64,000 bases of DNA from Anaerolineales bacterium (GTDB lineage: Bacteria > Chloroflexota > Anaerolineae > Anaerolineales > UBA6663): NCBI GenBank assembly GCA_020845955.1, contig JADLEU010000220.1, positions 19,364 through 83,363 on the forward strand. Reading direction: 5' to 3'. Numbering within the stretch: position 1 is the first letter of the stretch; each line of letters begins with the position of its first letter. Below are positions 30,042 through 42,386 of the stretch, piece by piece. Below the pieces are notes generated by a model. That model had not been told where the DNA came from. It did no database searches and saw only the letters and a program-made list of their open reading frames with translations. A program made the position numbers and the translations under genes.

Positions 30042-31471
30042 TATGGCCCATCCAGTAAATTCAGCGTATCGCGGGCGGTGCTGACCGCAGCCACCTCCCC
30101 AGGCGCGGCGCCTGCCAGCACTTCAGTATAGGCCCCGCCCCGCAGCCCTGTGGTGATCGGCACTTCGACCAGTCTCCCGTCGCGCTGCAGGCTGATAAAG
30201 GCCTGGCCGGTGCGCCGGTCGCGGCGGATAGCCCAATTGGGCGCTACCACCACGTCCTCGGCCGCGGCTACTACGATCTGGGCCGTGGCGCTCATGCCAG
30301 CGCGCAGGGCGGGGGCCGTCTCGTCGAGACTGAGCCGCACCGCATAGCTGGCTAATCCCCCCGTGGTGTCGGCTGTCGGCGCGATCCGCTCTACGCGGCC
30401 GCCCAACCGCTCATCGGGCAGCGCGTCCACCGTCACGGAGGCGGTCTGTCCCACGGTTAACCCAGCCACGTCCACCTCATCCACGGTAACGTCCAGGTGG
30501 AATCGAGACACATCCAGCAGCACAATCGGCGGGACGCCAGTGGCGGCGGGCTCGTCGGCCTTGATGCCCACGCTGGCCACTAAACCTGAAAAGGGCGCTA
30601 CCAGCTCGGCCTGCCTCAGCCGCTGGCTGGCCCGCTCCAGCGCCGTCCCGGCCTGGCGCACCGACAGGTCAGCTTGCAGAAGCTGCAGCGTGGTTGGCCC
30701 GGCCAAGGTCTGCGATAGCACCGCGCGGGCCTGCGCCACTTGGGCATAGGCCACAGCCGCTGGCCCTTGCCCGCCGCCTTCCTGCGCCTGCGCCAACTGT
30801 AGGCGCGCAATCTCGGCGGTGAAGTAAGCGTTCTCCACGTTGGCCTTCAGGCTGTCTAGCGTCTCCTGGGGGGGCGCAAACCGGGGGTTCTCCTGCGCGA
30901 ATTGCGCCAGGCTGTTGTACTGGTTCGACAGGGCCTGGTAGTCGGCGAGCAGGTTGCTGTACTTGAGTTCGGCGATGGCGACTTCCTGCTCCCCTGCGCC
31001 CACCAGCACATCGCTCAGTTGGGCATTAGCGCTGCGAAGGTTTGCTTCGGCCACAGCGATGTCGGCAGCGGCGGGACCGGCGCGCAGCTTTTCGCGATTG
31101 AGATCAGCCACCCGGGCGGCATCCTGCGCCTGCTGCCAGGCCAGGCGTAGAGCAGTGTCGTCGAGCCGCGCCAGCACCTGGCCGCGTTCAACCGTCTGGC
31201 CGCTTTCCACCAGCACCGCAGCCACAGTGCCTGGCACGCCGAATGACAGATTGGCCTCGTGCTCGGGCAGGATGGCGCCCGTCGCGCTGACGCTGGCGAC
31301 GATGTCACCGCGCTGGATGGCTTCCGTACGGAGCGCCGCCGCCTCGGCCGCCCGCGCCTGCTCGGCGCGATAGCTCTGATAGAAAGTCCAACCCGCGTAT
31401 CCGCCGGCCGCCAGGGCTAAGAGCACCAGCCAGGGAATGATGGATCGCAACCGAGCCGCCAGTGCGTTCAA
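30041..31471 (-). CDS. HlyD/MacA-type efflux adaptor (membrane fusion) protein
   Basis: N-terminal TM anchor, SATGAILPEHEANLSFGVPGTVAAVLVESGQTVERGQVLARLDD lipoyl-type domain, coiled-coil, LVAPFSGLVASV. Confidence 0.88.
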   Translation of the reverse strand: MNALAARLRSIIPWLVLLALAAGGYAGWTFYQSYRAEQARAAEAAALRTEAIQRGDIVASVSATGAILPEHEANLSFGVPGTVAAVLVESGQTVERGQVLARLDDTALRLAWQQAQDAARVADLNREKLRAGPAAADIAVAEANLRSANAQLSDVLVGAGEQEVAIAELKYSNLLADYQALSNQYNSLAQFAQENPRFAPPQETLDSLKANVENAYFTAEIARLQLAQAQEGGGQGPAAVAYAQVAQARAVLSQTLAGPTTLQLLQADLSVRQAGTALERASQRLRQAELVAPFSGLVASVGIKADEPAATGVPPIVLLDVSRFHLDVTVDEVDVAGLTVGQTASVTVDALPDERLGGRVERIAPTADTTGGLASYAVRLSLDETAPALRAGMSATAQIVVAAAEDVVVAPNWAIRRDRRTGQAFISLQRDGRLVEVPITTGLRGGAYTEVLAGAAPGEVAAVSTARDTLNLLDGP

Positions 31472-31486
31472 GGCCGACTGTCCCGG

Positions 31487-32878
31487 CTACTGTCCGAAAA
31501 AACTGAACTGTTCGCGCTGATCGCTGACCGCCACGATGTCGCCAGCCCGTATCCCCTCCACGACTTCGCTGTACTCCTCGTCGCGTAGGCCCAGCGTCAC
31601 CGGCGCCTCCTCGATCAGGCCATCGCGCAGCAGGCCGACAAACGCCTGCCCCGTGTCGCGGTCCCGGCGAACGGCCCAGTTCGGCACGAGAAGCACATCG
31701 CGCACTTCCCCCACCACGATGGCGGCCGTGGCCGTCATGCCGCCGCGCAAGGCGGCCTCCAGCGTGTCCAGGGAAAGGCGAACCGGATAGCTCACGACGC
31801 CGGCATTGATCTGGGCGGCGGGCGCGATCTTGTCCACTTGTGCCCTCAGCGCCAGGTCAGGCAGCGCATCCAGTGTGACTGTGACCGGATGTCCGGGGCG
31901 GACACTGGCCACATCCACTTCGTCAACGAGCACTTCCAGATAGAAGCGGCTGACGTCGGACAGCACGACGGCCGGCAGGGCGTCCGTGGCCGGCTCTCCC
32001 AGGCGCAAGTTCACGGCCGCCACAACTCCGTCAAAGGGCGCAACGATGGCAGCCCTTTCCAGATCATGCCGCGCAATCTCCAGCCCCGCTTCGGCCTGGC
32101 TGATCTGCAGCCGGGCAATTTCCAGATCTTCCTGGCCAGGCCCTGCGCGCAGGCGCTCGAGCGCCGCTTCGGCTTGCTCGACGGCAGCTTGGGCCGCCGC
32201 CGATTGCCCGTAACCTGGCTGCTCCTGGGCCTGGTGAAAGCGCAAGTCGGCGATTTGGGCCGCCTCCACCTGAGCGTCAGCCTGGGCCTGCAAGGCATTC
32301 TTTTCGGCCCAGCGGCCTTGCTCCACCAGGCGGTCCATGGCCGCGTATGTTTGGTTAAGGGTATTCTGGGCCAATACCAGGTTAAGGCGGGCGATCTCAA
32401 CCGCTTCGGGCGGCTGCCCCAGAGAGGCGGCATAGACCTGGTTGCGTGCCACCCGCAGGTTAGCCTCCGCCACGGCGATATCCTCGGGTCGTGGGGGCGC
32501 CTGCAGCAGCGCCAACTGCAGCCGGGCCGCTTCCAGCGCTTGGCCGGCCTCAGTCACCGCCAGGCGCAGCTCGGCGTCGTCAAGGCGCGCCAAGACGTCG
32601 CCGGTGCGAACGTCGTCACCCAATGCCACGTTGATTTCGACGACAGGCAGGCCTGCGGCGCTTGAGAAATAGAGGTTGACCTGTTCCTGGGCTGCCAGGA
32701 ACCCTGTAGCGTTTACGGTTGATAGGATCGTGCCGGGTTGGACCGTTTCCTGACGGCTTACAACCGCCACAGCGCGCCGGGCGGCGGCCTGCTGCTGCCA
32801 GAAGTAACCACCACCGCCCACCGCTATCGCCACGACCACCACGACAATCAGATTTCGCAGAGTGCGCCCACGTGCCAT
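31487..32878 (-). CDS. HlyD/MacA-type efflux adaptor protein
   Basis: NLIVVVVVAIAVGGGGYFWQQQ TM anchor, VEINVALGDDVRTGDVLARLDDAEL, AIVAPFDGVVAAVNLRLGE. Confidence 0.88.
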   Translation of the reverse strand: MARGRTLRNLIVVVVVAIAVGGGGYFWQQQAAARRAVAVVSRQETVQPGTILSTVNATGFLAAQEQVNLYFSSAAGLPVVEINVALGDDVRTGDVLARLDDAELRLAVTEAGQALEAARLQLALLQAPPRPEDIAVAEANLRVARNQVYAASLGQPPEAVEIARLNLVLAQNTLNQTYAAMDRLVEQGRWAEKNALQAQADAQVEAAQIADLRFHQAQEQPGYGQSAAAQAAVEQAEAALERLRAGPGQEDLEIARLQISQAEAGLEIARHDLERAAIVAPFDGVVAAVNLRLGEPATDALPAVVLSDVSRFYLEVLVDEVDVASVRPGHPVTVTLDALPDLALRAQVDKIAPAAQINAGVVSYPVRLSLDTLEAALRGGMTATAAIVVGEVRDVLLVPNWAVRRDRDTGQAFVGLLRDGLIEEAPVTLGLRDEEYSEVVEGIRAGDIVAVSDQREQFSFFGQ

Positions 32879-33062
32879 ACCAACTCCTGTGAACCTGCGC
32901 GCATTATATCCGACTCGCGGCGCGCTTGCCGCCAGGTACGAACCATGCTAAAGTTAGGTCAAGTTTTCACAATAGGCTGAAATCGCCGCTCCTAGCGAGG
33001 CAACAAATTCGGACAGGCACGACATCCCACGACTGGAATCTTCGATTTGGAGGCATGACGGC

Positions 33063-33680
33063 ATGACATCGGCCGCGATTCCTGACATTGTCATCAGCAG
33101 GCTTCCGGTTTACCTGCGTGCACTTACGCGCATGCTGGGCGATGGCCAAGAGGTTACGTCGAGCAAAGATCTCGGTGAGCACCTGGGCATCAGTTCCGCC
33201 CAAATCCGCAAGGATCTTTCGCACTTCGGCGAGTTTGGCAAGCAGGGCACGGGCTATCAGATCCGGTTCCTGGTCGATCAGTTACGGCGAATCCTGAAAG
33301 TTGAGAAGGAGTGGGATGTCGCACTGGTCGGCGCAGGCGCCATCGGCCACGCCCTGGCACACTACAACGGGTTTCGCGACCGGGGCTTCCGCATCAGCAT
33401 GATCTTCGACAAAGACCCGTCCAAGATTGGCACCCTGATCAATGGCTTCGAAGTCCAGAACGTCAGCCGGCTGAGCGATGTCATCCCGCAGCGCGGTATC
33501 ACGCTGGCCATGCTGGCCGTGCCGGCCGAGGCCGCTCAGGCCGTCGCCAACGAACTCATCAAAGCCGGCGTGCGCGGCATCCTCAGCTACGCGCCCATCA
33601 ACATCTCTGTGCCCGAGGGGATCCACGTCCAACAGATCGACCCCGTCGTGCATCTGCAGCGGATCACGTATTACGTCTGA
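33063..33680 (+). CDS. rex: redox-sensing transcriptional repressor Rex
   Basis: [60 protein letters not shown]. Confidence 0.97.
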   Translation: MTSAAIPDIVISRLPVYLRALTRMLGDGQEVTSSKDLGEHLGISSAQIRKDLSHFGEFGKQGTGYQIRFLVDQLRRILKVEKEWDVALVGAGAIGHALAHYNGFRDRGFRISMIFDKDPSKIGTLINGFEVQNVSRLSDVIPQRGITLAMLAVPAEAAQAVANELIKAGVRGILSYAPINISVPEGIHVQQIDPVVHLQRITYYV

Positions 33681-33704
33681 AAGCCAGGTTTCAACAGAAT
33701 GTGA

Positions 33705-33727
33705 AACGCCCCCACCGCGGGGGCGTT
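33705..33727. terminator. hairpin terminator between convergent rex and mreB-like gene
   Basis: AACGCCCCC-ACCGC-GGGGGCGTT. Confidence 0.75.
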
Positions 33728-33755
33728 CTTCGTTTCGACCTCAGAGCCGCTCACG

Positions 33756-34763
33756 CTATGGCCGGGTGAGCACACGCCGAAGCAGGTCGAGATGCCGAAA
33801 GGCCTTGCTGGTGCCCAGAGCCACGCAGGCCAGGGGGTTTTCGGCCACGTAGGTCGGCACGCCGGTTTCCTTGGTCAGGAGTTTGTCGATATTCCGCAAC
33901 AGGCTGCCACCGCCGCACAGCACCATGCCGCGGTCGATGATGTCCGAGGCCAATTCGGGCGGTGTCTTCTCCAGGACCGCCTTGACTGCACCGACAATCA
34001 GGCTGGTGGGCTCCTGCAGCGCCTCCACCACCTCACCGGAGCTGATCTCGATCGAGCGCGGCAGGCCATTCACCTGGTCGCGCCCCTGCACCTCCATTGT
34101 CAGCTCTTCATCCAGCGGATACGCGGCTCCGATCTGGATCTTGATCTCTTCGGCGGTTGGATCGCCAATGACCAGCCCGTACTTCTTGCGCACATAGCCG
34201 ATGATGGCCTCGTCCAGCTTCATGCCGCCCGTGCGCACCGTGTGAGCGGCGACGATGCCATTCATGGACACCACGGCGGCCTCGCTGGCTCCGCCACCCA
34301 GGTCGACGACCATGTTGCCTGTCGGTGTCGACACGGGCAGGTCCGCCCCGATAGCGCCCGCCAGCGGCTCGGGGATTAGGAAGGCCTCGCGGGCGCCAGC
34401 CTGCAACGTGGCTTCCTGCACCGCGCGGCTCTCAACGCTGGTCACCCCGTAGGGGACGGTGATGATCACATGCGGGCGAAAGAGCCGAAAACTGCCGCAG
34501 ACTTTGGCGATGACGTGCTCGAGGAGTTTCTGCGTCACCTCGTAGTCGGCAATGACACCGTCCCGCAGCGGCCGCATCACCTCAATGCTGTCAGGCGCGC
34601 GGCCATACATATCGCGCGCCTCCTGGCCGACGGCTACGATCTTAGCTTCGGCTGAAGCAATCGCCACCACTGTGGGCTCGTGCAGCACCACCTCCCCGCG
34701 CTCACACACCAGGGTGTTTATGGTGCCGAGGTCGATCCCCAGTTCCTTGGCAAAGAGCGGCAT
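33756..34763 (-). CDS. mreB: rod shape-determining protein MreB/Mbl family
   Basis: [49 protein letters not shown]. Confidence 0.92.
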   Translation of the reverse strand: MPLFAKELGIDLGTINTLVCERGEVVLHEPTVVAIASAEAKIVAVGQEARDMYGRAPDSIEVMRPLRDGVIADYEVTQKLLEHVIAKVCGSFRLFRPHVIITVPYGVTSVESRAVQEATLQAGAREAFLIPEPLAGAIGADLPVSTPTGNMVVDLGGGASEAAVVSMNGIVAAHTVRTGGMKLDEAIIGYVRKKYGLVIGDPTAEEIKIQIGAAYPLDEELTMEVQGRDQVNGLPRSIEISSGEVVEALQEPTSLIVGAVKAVLEKTPPELASDIIDRGMVLCGGGSLLRNIDKLLTKETGVPTYVAENPLACVALGTSKAFRHLDLLRRVLTRP

Positions 34764-34778
34764 AGGGTGAGCCGGCTG

Positions 34779-35216
34779 TCAGAGGTTGATGTCGATGCGT
34801 GGTACGCTGCCCCGCCGGCGCCGTGCGACCTGCAGGCGCAGATTGGACCGCCGCAGCGCCGCCTCGGCCGCCAGGTAGACCTCCGAATTGCGCGGGACCC
34901 CCGACCGCAGCGACTCTTCCGCCCTGCGGCGCGCTTCTTCGGCCCGGGAGATGTCGATTTCTTCGGCCGCCTCGGCGGCGTCGGCCAGCACCGTCACGAT
35001 GTCCGGCCGGACTTCCATCACCCCGCCGGAAATGGCAAACAGCTCGTCCCGCCCGCCCTGGCGCACACGCAGCACGCCGGGTTTCAGCGTGGTCAGCAGC
35101 GGGGCGTGATGGGGCAGGATGCCCAATTCACCGTCCGCGCCGGGGGCGACAACGATATCGACGTCGCCCTCGAACACGGCGCGATCCTGGCTCACGATTT
35201 CACAGCGGATTGGCAT
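34779..35216 (-). CDS. atpC: F-type ATP synthase epsilon subunit
   Basis: MPIRCEIVSQDRAVFEGDVDIVVAPGADGELGILPHHAPLLTTLKPGVLRV; start ATG 35216. Confidence 0.95.
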   Translation of the reverse strand: MPIRCEIVSQDRAVFEGDVDIVVAPGADGELGILPHHAPLLTTLKPGVLRVRQGGRDELFAISGGVMEVRPDIVTVLADAAEAAEEIDISRAEEARRRAEESLRSGVPRNSEVYLAAEAALRRSNLRLQVARRRRGSVPRIDINL

Positions 35217-35305
35217 AGTTGGTTGCTCGTCCCTGGCTGGCCGGCCGGGCGCGGGGCCCAGCACACTCGCTTGCGCCCAGGCCCTACCGCGCACCCGCCG
35301 CCGGC

Positions 35306-37707
<2,402 letters not shown>

Positions 37708-37769
37708 AGTGATGCCGTTAGGCGGCGAGCAGCCAGCGCTGCACGCGCCGGCCGCCCTGCGCCGAGCAG

Positions 37770-39281
37770 TTACCGATGGGTCCAGCCCGAATTGAAGGCC
37801 TGGATGGCGTCTTTGAGCCGCGCCTCCGTCTCGGGGGTCAGCACCTTCTTCTCGTCGATGTCACGACCAACCTCGGGATAAGAGGTTTCCATGAACCGCC
37901 GGAACCCGGCTTCCCAATCCTTCATTTGATCGACTGGGATCGCATCGGTGTAGCCACGCGTGCCGGCGTAGATCGTCGACACTTGGTCTTCCAGCGACGC
38001 CGGCTGGTATTGCGGCTGTTTGAGGACCTCGGTCAGGCGGTAGCCCCGCTCAAGCTGGCGTTGAGTCGATTTGTCGAGATCGGAGCCAAAGGTTGCAAAG
38101 GCCGCCAATTCGCGGAAGGCGGCCATGTCACCCTTGAGTTGCCCCGCCACCTGTTTCATCGCCTTTGTCTGGGCGTCGCCGCCCACGCGCGACACCGAAA
38201 TGCCGATGTTGACAGCCGGGCGAATGCCAGCATAGAACAGGTCCGATTCCAGGTAGATCTGGCCGTCGGTAATCGAGATGACGTTCGTGGGGATATAGGC
38301 CGATACGTCACCCAGCAGGGTCTCGATGATCGGCAGGGCCGTCAGCGAACCGCCGCCGCGGTCGTCCGAAAGCTGCGCGGCCCGTTCCAGCAACCGCGAG
38401 TGGAGGTAGAAGACGTCACCCGGGTATGCTTCGCGGCCCGGCGGGCGGCGCAGGAGCAGCGACACTTGGCGGTAGGCCCAGGCGTGCTTGGACAGGTCAT
38501 CGTAGATGATCAGCGCATCCCGCCCCGACTCCATGAACTCTTCGCCGATCGCGCAGCCGGAATAGGGCGCGATATACTGCATGGCGGCCGGATCGTCAGC
38601 TGAGGCCGTGACGATAATGGTGTAATCCATCGCGCCGTGTTTTTCCAGCGTGCCCAGTACGCGCGCCACCTGGGCTTTCTTCTGCCCAATCGCCACGTAT
38701 ACGCACAGCAGGCCTTTGCCCTTCTGGTTAATGATCGTGTCAATCGCGATCGCCGTCTTCCCCGTCTGGCGGTCGCCGATGATCAACTCGCGCTGGCCGC
38801 GGCCAACCGGGATCATGGCGTCGATGGCTTTGATGCCGGTCTGGACGGGGCGCTTGACGTCCTTGCGCTCGATTACGCCCGGCGCGATGCGCTCGATCGG
38901 GCGGTAGCGGTCGGTTGCGATCGGCCCCTTGCCGTCGATCGGCTCACCCAAAGCATTCACAACTCGCCCGATCAAGGCGTCGCCAACAGGCACCGAGGCG
39001 ATGCGGCCGGTCCCGCGCACGCTCATGCCTTGCTCGATCCCGCTGAACTCGCCCATAATGATGATGCCGACGACCTCTTGTTCCAGGTTGAAGGCGATCC
39101 CCATCACACCGTTCTCAAACTGCACCAGTTCTTGAGCTTGGACCCCGCCGAGGCCAGCGACCCGCGCGATACCGTCGCCGTCTTCCAGCACCGTGCCGAC
39201 ATCTTTGGCCCGCACCTCGGGCTGGTAGGCGTCTATTTGCTGCTGAAGCGAGGCAGTGAGTTCCCTGACGAAATCCGACAT
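37770..39281 (-). CDS. atpA: F-type ATP synthase alpha subunit
   Basis: [41 protein letters not shown], canonical C-terminal region. Confidence 0.98.
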   Translation of the reverse strand: MSDFVRELTASLQQQIDAYQPEVRAKDVGTVLEDGDGIARVAGLGGVQAQELVQFENGVMGIAFNLEQEVVGIIIMGEFSGIEQGMSVRGTGRIASVPVGDALIGRVVNALGEPIDGKGPIATDRYRPIERIAPGVIERKDVKRPVQTGIKAIDAMIPVGRGQRELIIGDRQTGKTAIAIDTIINQKGKGLLCVYVAIGQKKAQVARVLGTLEKHGAMDYTIIVTASADDPAAMQYIAPYSGCAIGEEFMESGRDALIIYDDLSKHAWAYRQVSLLLRRPPGREAYPGDVFYLHSRLLERAAQLSDDRGGGSLTALPIIETLLGDVSAYIPTNVISITDGQIYLESDLFYAGIRPAVNIGISVSRVGGDAQTKAMKQVAGQLKGDMAAFRELAAFATFGSDLDKSTQRQLERGYRLTEVLKQPQYQPASLEDQVSTIYAGTRGYTDAIPVDQMKDWEAGFRRFMETSYPEVGRDIDEKKVLTPETEARLKDAIQAFNSGWTHR

Positions 39282-39467
39282 GCTACCTCCAGTAAGGGGA
39301 CGCAGTGATAGGACGTTGGGTTATCGGTCGGGCGGCAAGCCCGACCGCAGGATGACAACCGGAACAGGACGTGCTCGGACGCTGACAATCCACCCCTGCG
39401 CCAGGTCCAGCGCTTTTGGGTGTCGAAGGACCAATTTCCGGACAAAATATACAGGAGAACGAATTGT

Positions 39468-39485
39468 TTGTCCAGTAGTTCACAA
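39468..39485. promoter_or_regulatory. candidate Rex operator upstream of atpA
   Basis: TTGTCCA-GTAG-TTCACAA versus TTGTGAA-N4-TTCACAA (12/14 consensus positions). Confidence 0.5.
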
Positions 39486-39516
39486 ACGGCGGCGCCGGAT
39501 GATACGCCATCTTGGG

Positions 39517-40368
39517 TTAAGCCCGATCCACATCTGGCGTCGGCCCACGGCGGCGGCCGGCACCGAGGGCCGCGCTGCGCAAGTAGGCGGCCCAGACAGC
39601 GCGTGATATGGCCGTGCGGAAGCCGGCTTTCTCCAAGTAGTACAGCGCCTCGGCCGTCGTGCCCCCTGGCGAGGTGACCTGATTGCGCAGGCGGGCCAGG
39701 TGGTTGGGAGAATGACGATAGAAGTCGACCGATCCCTTGACCGTCTGCACCACCAATTGTTCCGCGACCCGCCGGGAGAAGCCCAAGTGCACCCCGGCAT
39801 CCACCAGCGCCTCCATGAACATGAAGACATAAGCCGGGCCGGTGCCCGAAAGCGCTGTGGCCATGTCCAGTTGGTCTTCGTTGTCGGCCTCGACCTCGTC
39901 GCCCAGGGCGCGCAACAGCAGGCGCGCCTGCTGGCGCTGGCCGTCTGATACGCTGGGAGCCGCAATCCAGACCGTGATCCCCTCGCCGATCTGAGCAGGC
40001 GTATTCGGCATCGAGCGCACTACGCTGGCATGCGCCAGGCCCGTCACGACCGTATCGATCCGGGCGCCGGCCACAATCGAGAATACCAGCGCCTCGGAGT
40101 CGATCTTGCCGCGCAGCCCGGGCAGCGCGGCCGGCAAGACCTGCGGCTTGACGGCCAGAACAACCACGTGCGCGCCGTGCACGGCGGCGCAATTGTCCGT
40201 CGTCGCCGCGATGCCGAAACGCTCGGCCAGGGCCTGCCCGCGTTCTTCCCGCGGTCCCGAGGCAGTTATGTTCTTCGCCTGCGCGATCCCCTCGCTGAGC
40301 AAGCCCTGGATCATCGCTTCAGCCATCGCGCCAGAACCTATAAAGGCAATGCGTGAGTCAATGAGCAT
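39517..40368 (-). CDS. proC: pyrroline-5-carboxylate reductase
   Basis: IAFIGSGAMAEAMIQGLL, VLAVKPQVLPAAL, SGTGPAYVFMFMEALVDAGV, TSPGGTTAEAL. Confidence 0.95.
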   Translation of the reverse strand: MLIDSRIAFIGSGAMAEAMIQGLLSEGIAQAKNITASGPREERGQALAERFGIAATTDNCAAVHGAHVVVLAVKPQVLPAALPGLRGKIDSEALVFSIVAGARIDTVVTGLAHASVVRSMPNTPAQIGEGITVWIAAPSVSDGQRQQARLLLRALGDEVEADNEDQLDMATALSGTGPAYVFMFMEALVDAGVHLGFSRRVAEQLVVQTVKGSVDFYRHSPNHLARLRNQVTSPGGTTAEALYYLEKAGFRTAISRAVWAAYLRSAALGAGRRRGPTPDVDRA

Positions 40369-40375
40369 AGGTCTC

Positions 40376-40966
40376 TCAGCTAGAGAAATATTGCAGCGCC
40401 AGGCGTATTTTGTCTTCGACCGTCTCGCCCTCGCCCTTGGGCACGCTCTGAACTGCCGCCTGCGCCTCCACCACGCTGTAACCCAGCGCCGTCAGGGCCG
40501 CCATGACTTCGGTCTCCAGACCGGAAGCGCCCGCTGCCAGCATGCCCAGCCCGGGTTCCCCTGGCCCCAGCTTATCCCGAAGGGCAAATACGATCTTCTC
40601 GGCCGTCCGGCGGCCCACGCCCGGCACGCGGTCGATCACCTCGGCCTGGTCGTGGGCCACGGCACGCCGCAGCACGTCGAGCGACAGCGACGACAGCACG
40701 GCCAGCGCCAGCCGCGGCCCCACTCCCTGGACCGTCAGCAATAACTCAAACACGCCGCGCTGCTCTTCGGTGGAGAATCCGTACAGCGTCAGGGCGTCTT
40801 CCCGCACCAGCAGGTAGGTGTGCAGATAGATCGAGCGCCCCACCCCATCGAGCTCGTCGAAAACAGAGGCGGGCACGTTGACCTTAAAGCCAACGCCGCC
40901 CACCTCGACGACGACAAAGGCCGGCTGAACGGCTTGCACTACGGTGCCATGCAGCGAGGAAATCAT
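40376..40966 (-). CDS. ruvA: Holliday junction branch migration protein RuvA
   Basis: MISSLHGTVV, LLTVQGVGPRLALAVLSSL, VPGVGRRTAEKIVFALRDKL. Confidence 0.95.
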   Translation of the reverse strand: MISSLHGTVVQAVQPAFVVVEVGGVGFKVNVPASVFDELDGVGRSIYLHTYLLVREDALTLYGFSTEEQRGVFELLLTVQGVGPRLALAVLSSLSLDVLRRAVAHDQAEVIDRVPGVGRRTAEKIVFALRDKLGPGEPGLGMLAAGASGLETEVMAALTALGYSVVEAQAAVQSVPKGEGETVEDKIRLALQYFSS

Positions 40967-41454
40967 TCGTCCGTCAAAGCCCGCAAGCGCGCTGAATGCA
41001 GATGACAGATCGCCACGGCCAGCGCATCGGCGGCGTCGTCGGGCCGGGGCGCCTCGGGCAGGTTGAGGATCGCCCGCACCATGCCCTGCATCTGCGGCTT
41101 GTCGGCCGCGCCGTAGCCGGCCACGGCCAGCTTGACGTCGCGGGGATTGTACTCGCCGATGCTCAACCCCGCTTCGGCCATAGCCAACAAGGCTACGCCC
41201 CGCGCCTGACCCACGGTCATCGCCGTGCTGACATTCCTCTGAAAAAACAGCTTCTCCACCGCGCCCGTGTCTGGGTGGTGGAGCGCAATCAGCCGCTGGA
41301 TCTCGCGGTAAATCGCAAGCAGGCGTTCGGCCATGGGTGCGCCGGCCGGCGTCAGGATGACGCCGTAGGTCACGACTGCCGGCGCGCCCTCCATTTCGCG
41401 CACCAGGCCATACCCGGTGGTAGCCGTACCGGGGTCAATTCCAAGGGCAAGCAT
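40963..41454 (-). CDS. ruvC: crossover junction endodeoxyribonuclease RuvC
   Basis: MLALGIDPGTATTGYGLV, VEKLFFQRNVSTAMTVGQARGVALLA; overlaps ruvA start. Confidence 0.95.
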   Translation of the reverse strand: MLALGIDPGTATTGYGLVREMEGAPAVVTYGVILTPAGAPMAERLLAIYREIQRLIALHHPDTGAVEKLFFQRNVSTAMTVGQARGVALLAMAEAGLSIGEYNPRDVKLAVAGYGAADKPQMQGMVRAILNLPEAPRPDDAADALAVAICHLHSARLRALTDE

Positions 41455-41531
41455 GCTGGATCAGGCCGCGTTTGTCCGCGAGCGTGGGGATTAAGGAGGC
41501 CCTGCTGACTGCCGATCGTCCAGAGATGGGT

Positions 41532-42287
41532 TCAGGCAGCCTGCATGGCCGCAATCGCCGCGTCGCTGAATTCCAGGTTGCTGTAAACGGCCTGGACGTC
41601 GTCCAGCTCCTCGATTTGCTCGATGAGCTTCATCACCTGGACGCTGCCTTCGGGGTCAAGCTCCAGCTTCTGGTTTGGTTCCATCCGGAGCTCAGACTCG
41701 TTTAGCTTAACTCCTGCTTTTTCCAGCCCTTGGACGACCGCGTGATACTGTTCGGCCGGCGCGAAGATCTCGATTTCCTGATCACCTGGCAGCACGTCGT
41801 CGGCCCCAGCATCCACGGCGATCTCGAAAATCCTGTCGGGATCATTGCCTGCGGCCGGCACGGTGATGTAGGCCTTGCGCGTGAACTGCCAACCCACGGC
41901 GCCGGCCTCGGCCATTGTCCCATTTGCGCGGGTCAACACCCGCCGCAGGTCGGCAATAGTGCGATTGCGGTTGTCAGTGACCACCTGGATCAGGATCGCG
42001 GCGCCGTGCGGGCCGTACCCCTCGTACATCATGGACTCAAACGCGGCGCCATCCTTATCCTCGCCAGTCCCGCGGCGGATCGCGCGCTCGATGTTGTCTT
42101 TCGGCATTGAATTGGAGCGTGCCTTGTCAACCGCCAGCCGCAGCTTGAAATTCGTATCGGGGTTGCCGCCGCCTTCGCGGGCAGCTATCGCGATTTCGCG
42201 CGCCAGGCGTGTGAACAGTTGCCCGCGCCGGGCGTCTGCCACGCCTTTCTGGTGCTTAATCGTCTTCCATTTTGAGTGACCTGACAT
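41532..42287 (-). CDS. yebC: YebC/PmpR family transcription/translation regulator
   Basis: MSGHSKWKTIKHQKGVADARRGQLFTRLAREI; start ATG 42287. Confidence 0.96.
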   Translation of the reverse strand: MSGHSKWKTIKHQKGVADARRGQLFTRLAREIAIAAREGGGNPDTNFKLRLAVDKARSNSMPKDNIERAIRRGTGEDKDGAAFESMMYEGYGPHGAAILIQVVTDNRNRTIADLRRVLTRANGTMAEAGAVGWQFTRKAYITVPAAGNDPDRIFEIAVDAGADDVLPGDQEIEIFAPAEQYHAVVQGLEKAGVKLNESELRMEPNQKLELDPEGSVQVMKLIEQIEELDDVQAVYSNLEFSDAAIAAMQAA

Positions 42288-42372
42288 CGCGAGTGCTCCT
42301 GGCAATCCAACGGGGCGACGGCACGCTCCGGGAGTTATCCTGTCGAGGGGTAAACGCGATTATACCATGAGC

Positions 42373-42378
42373 TATAAT
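42373..42378 (+). promoter_or_regulatory. TATAAT -10 box 8 nt upstream of ATG 42387 (leaderless-type)
   Basis: TATAATcatggccgATGcag. Confidence 0.5.
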
Positions 42379-42386
42379 CATGGCCG

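Noticed and set aside
39233-40192. 319-aa - strand ORF between atpA and proC
   Set aside because: Alternative frame overlapping proC and atpA; the region 39282-39516 is better read as regulatory.
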